Assembly (NCBI GenBank): GCA_021771755.1 | Contig: JAETOL010000019.1 | Span: 1 to 64,000, forward strand | Reading direction: 5' to 3' | Length of the DNA stretch: 64,000 bases | Source: Lachnospiraceae bacterium | GTDB taxonomy: Bacteria; Bacillota; Clostridia; Lachnospirales; Lachnospiraceae | Shown here: piece by piece, positions 64,000-64,000 of the stretch | Numbering within the stretch: the first letter of the stretch is position 1 | Layout: each line of letters starts with the position of its first letter | Made by a program: the position numbers and the translations under genes | The notes under the pieces: model-generated | The model's database searches: none | Seen by the model: the letters and a program-made list of their open reading frames with translations, nothing else | Told to the model about the DNA's origin: nothing

Positions 64000-64000
64000 G

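Overview
The window comes from a Gram-positive anaerobe of the Bacillota, most likely a gut Lachnospiraceae (Blautia/Mediterraneibacter/Dorea-like). This is inferred from protein style, strong GGAGG ribosome sites, YitT, heterodimeric ABC and GPH/GH families, and tandem ECF sigma/anti-sigma pairs. The genus cannot be fixed by eye. No rRNA, tRNA or CRISPR array was recognised. Most genes lie on the minus strand.

Left half (1-30 kb), mostly core chromosome. After two membrane-protein genes comes a complete F1Fo ATP synthase operon, atpBEFHAGDC, with a visible promoter. It is followed by birA, a WYL regulator with a small membrane protein under a repeat-rich promoter, a phosphodiesterase, an SGNH hydrolase, DUF1294, and a lipase-like hydrolase. 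Further on are an acyltransferase-3 protein, a D-2-hydroxyacid dehydrogenase, and a cell-wall run (aminotransferase, YkuD-fold protein, ddl, murF). The YkuD protein has lost both catalytic residues. Next come an RlmI-like methyltransferase, YitT and a Cys-rich miniprotein, then pstSCAB-phoU and a PhoR-like kinase without an adjacent response regulator. A Pho-box-like promoter precedes pstS.

Middle (30-45 kb). A heterodimeric ABC exporter lies beside a five-gene operon of discrete carrier-protein enzymology: SCP2 protein, alpha/beta hydrolase, stand-alone condensation-type protein, acyl carrier protein and AMP-forming ligase. A divergent TetR gene and two palindromic operators sit in front of it. 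This is the best candidate here for an undescribed biosynthetic system. A MerR regulator with a classic long-spacer promoter and two tandem ECF sigma/anti-sigma pairs follow. A short locus then encodes a 31-residue holin-like toxin. Its own promoter and a strongly folded leader are visible, and the leader carries a perfect anti-Shine-Dalgarno.

Right part (45-61 kb), carbohydrate use. A GPH sugar symporter, a GH78 alpha-L-rhamnosidase and a domain-permuted GH3 lie opposite an AraC regulator, followed by a GH2 beta-galactosidase-like enzyme, a MarR-MATE pair and a second GH3. Together they suggest uptake and trimming of rhamnose-containing plant glycosides. The permuted GH3 has lost the segment with the catalytic nucleophile and is bracketed by inverted copies of a 27-bp palindrome. 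The GH78 and the second GH3 share an unusual C-terminal tail.

The last 3 kb are eroded and accessory: a GH43 remnant, an AT-rich alpha/beta hydrolase, a frameshifted large serine recombinase, and a MATE gene cut at its 3' end, running off the window.
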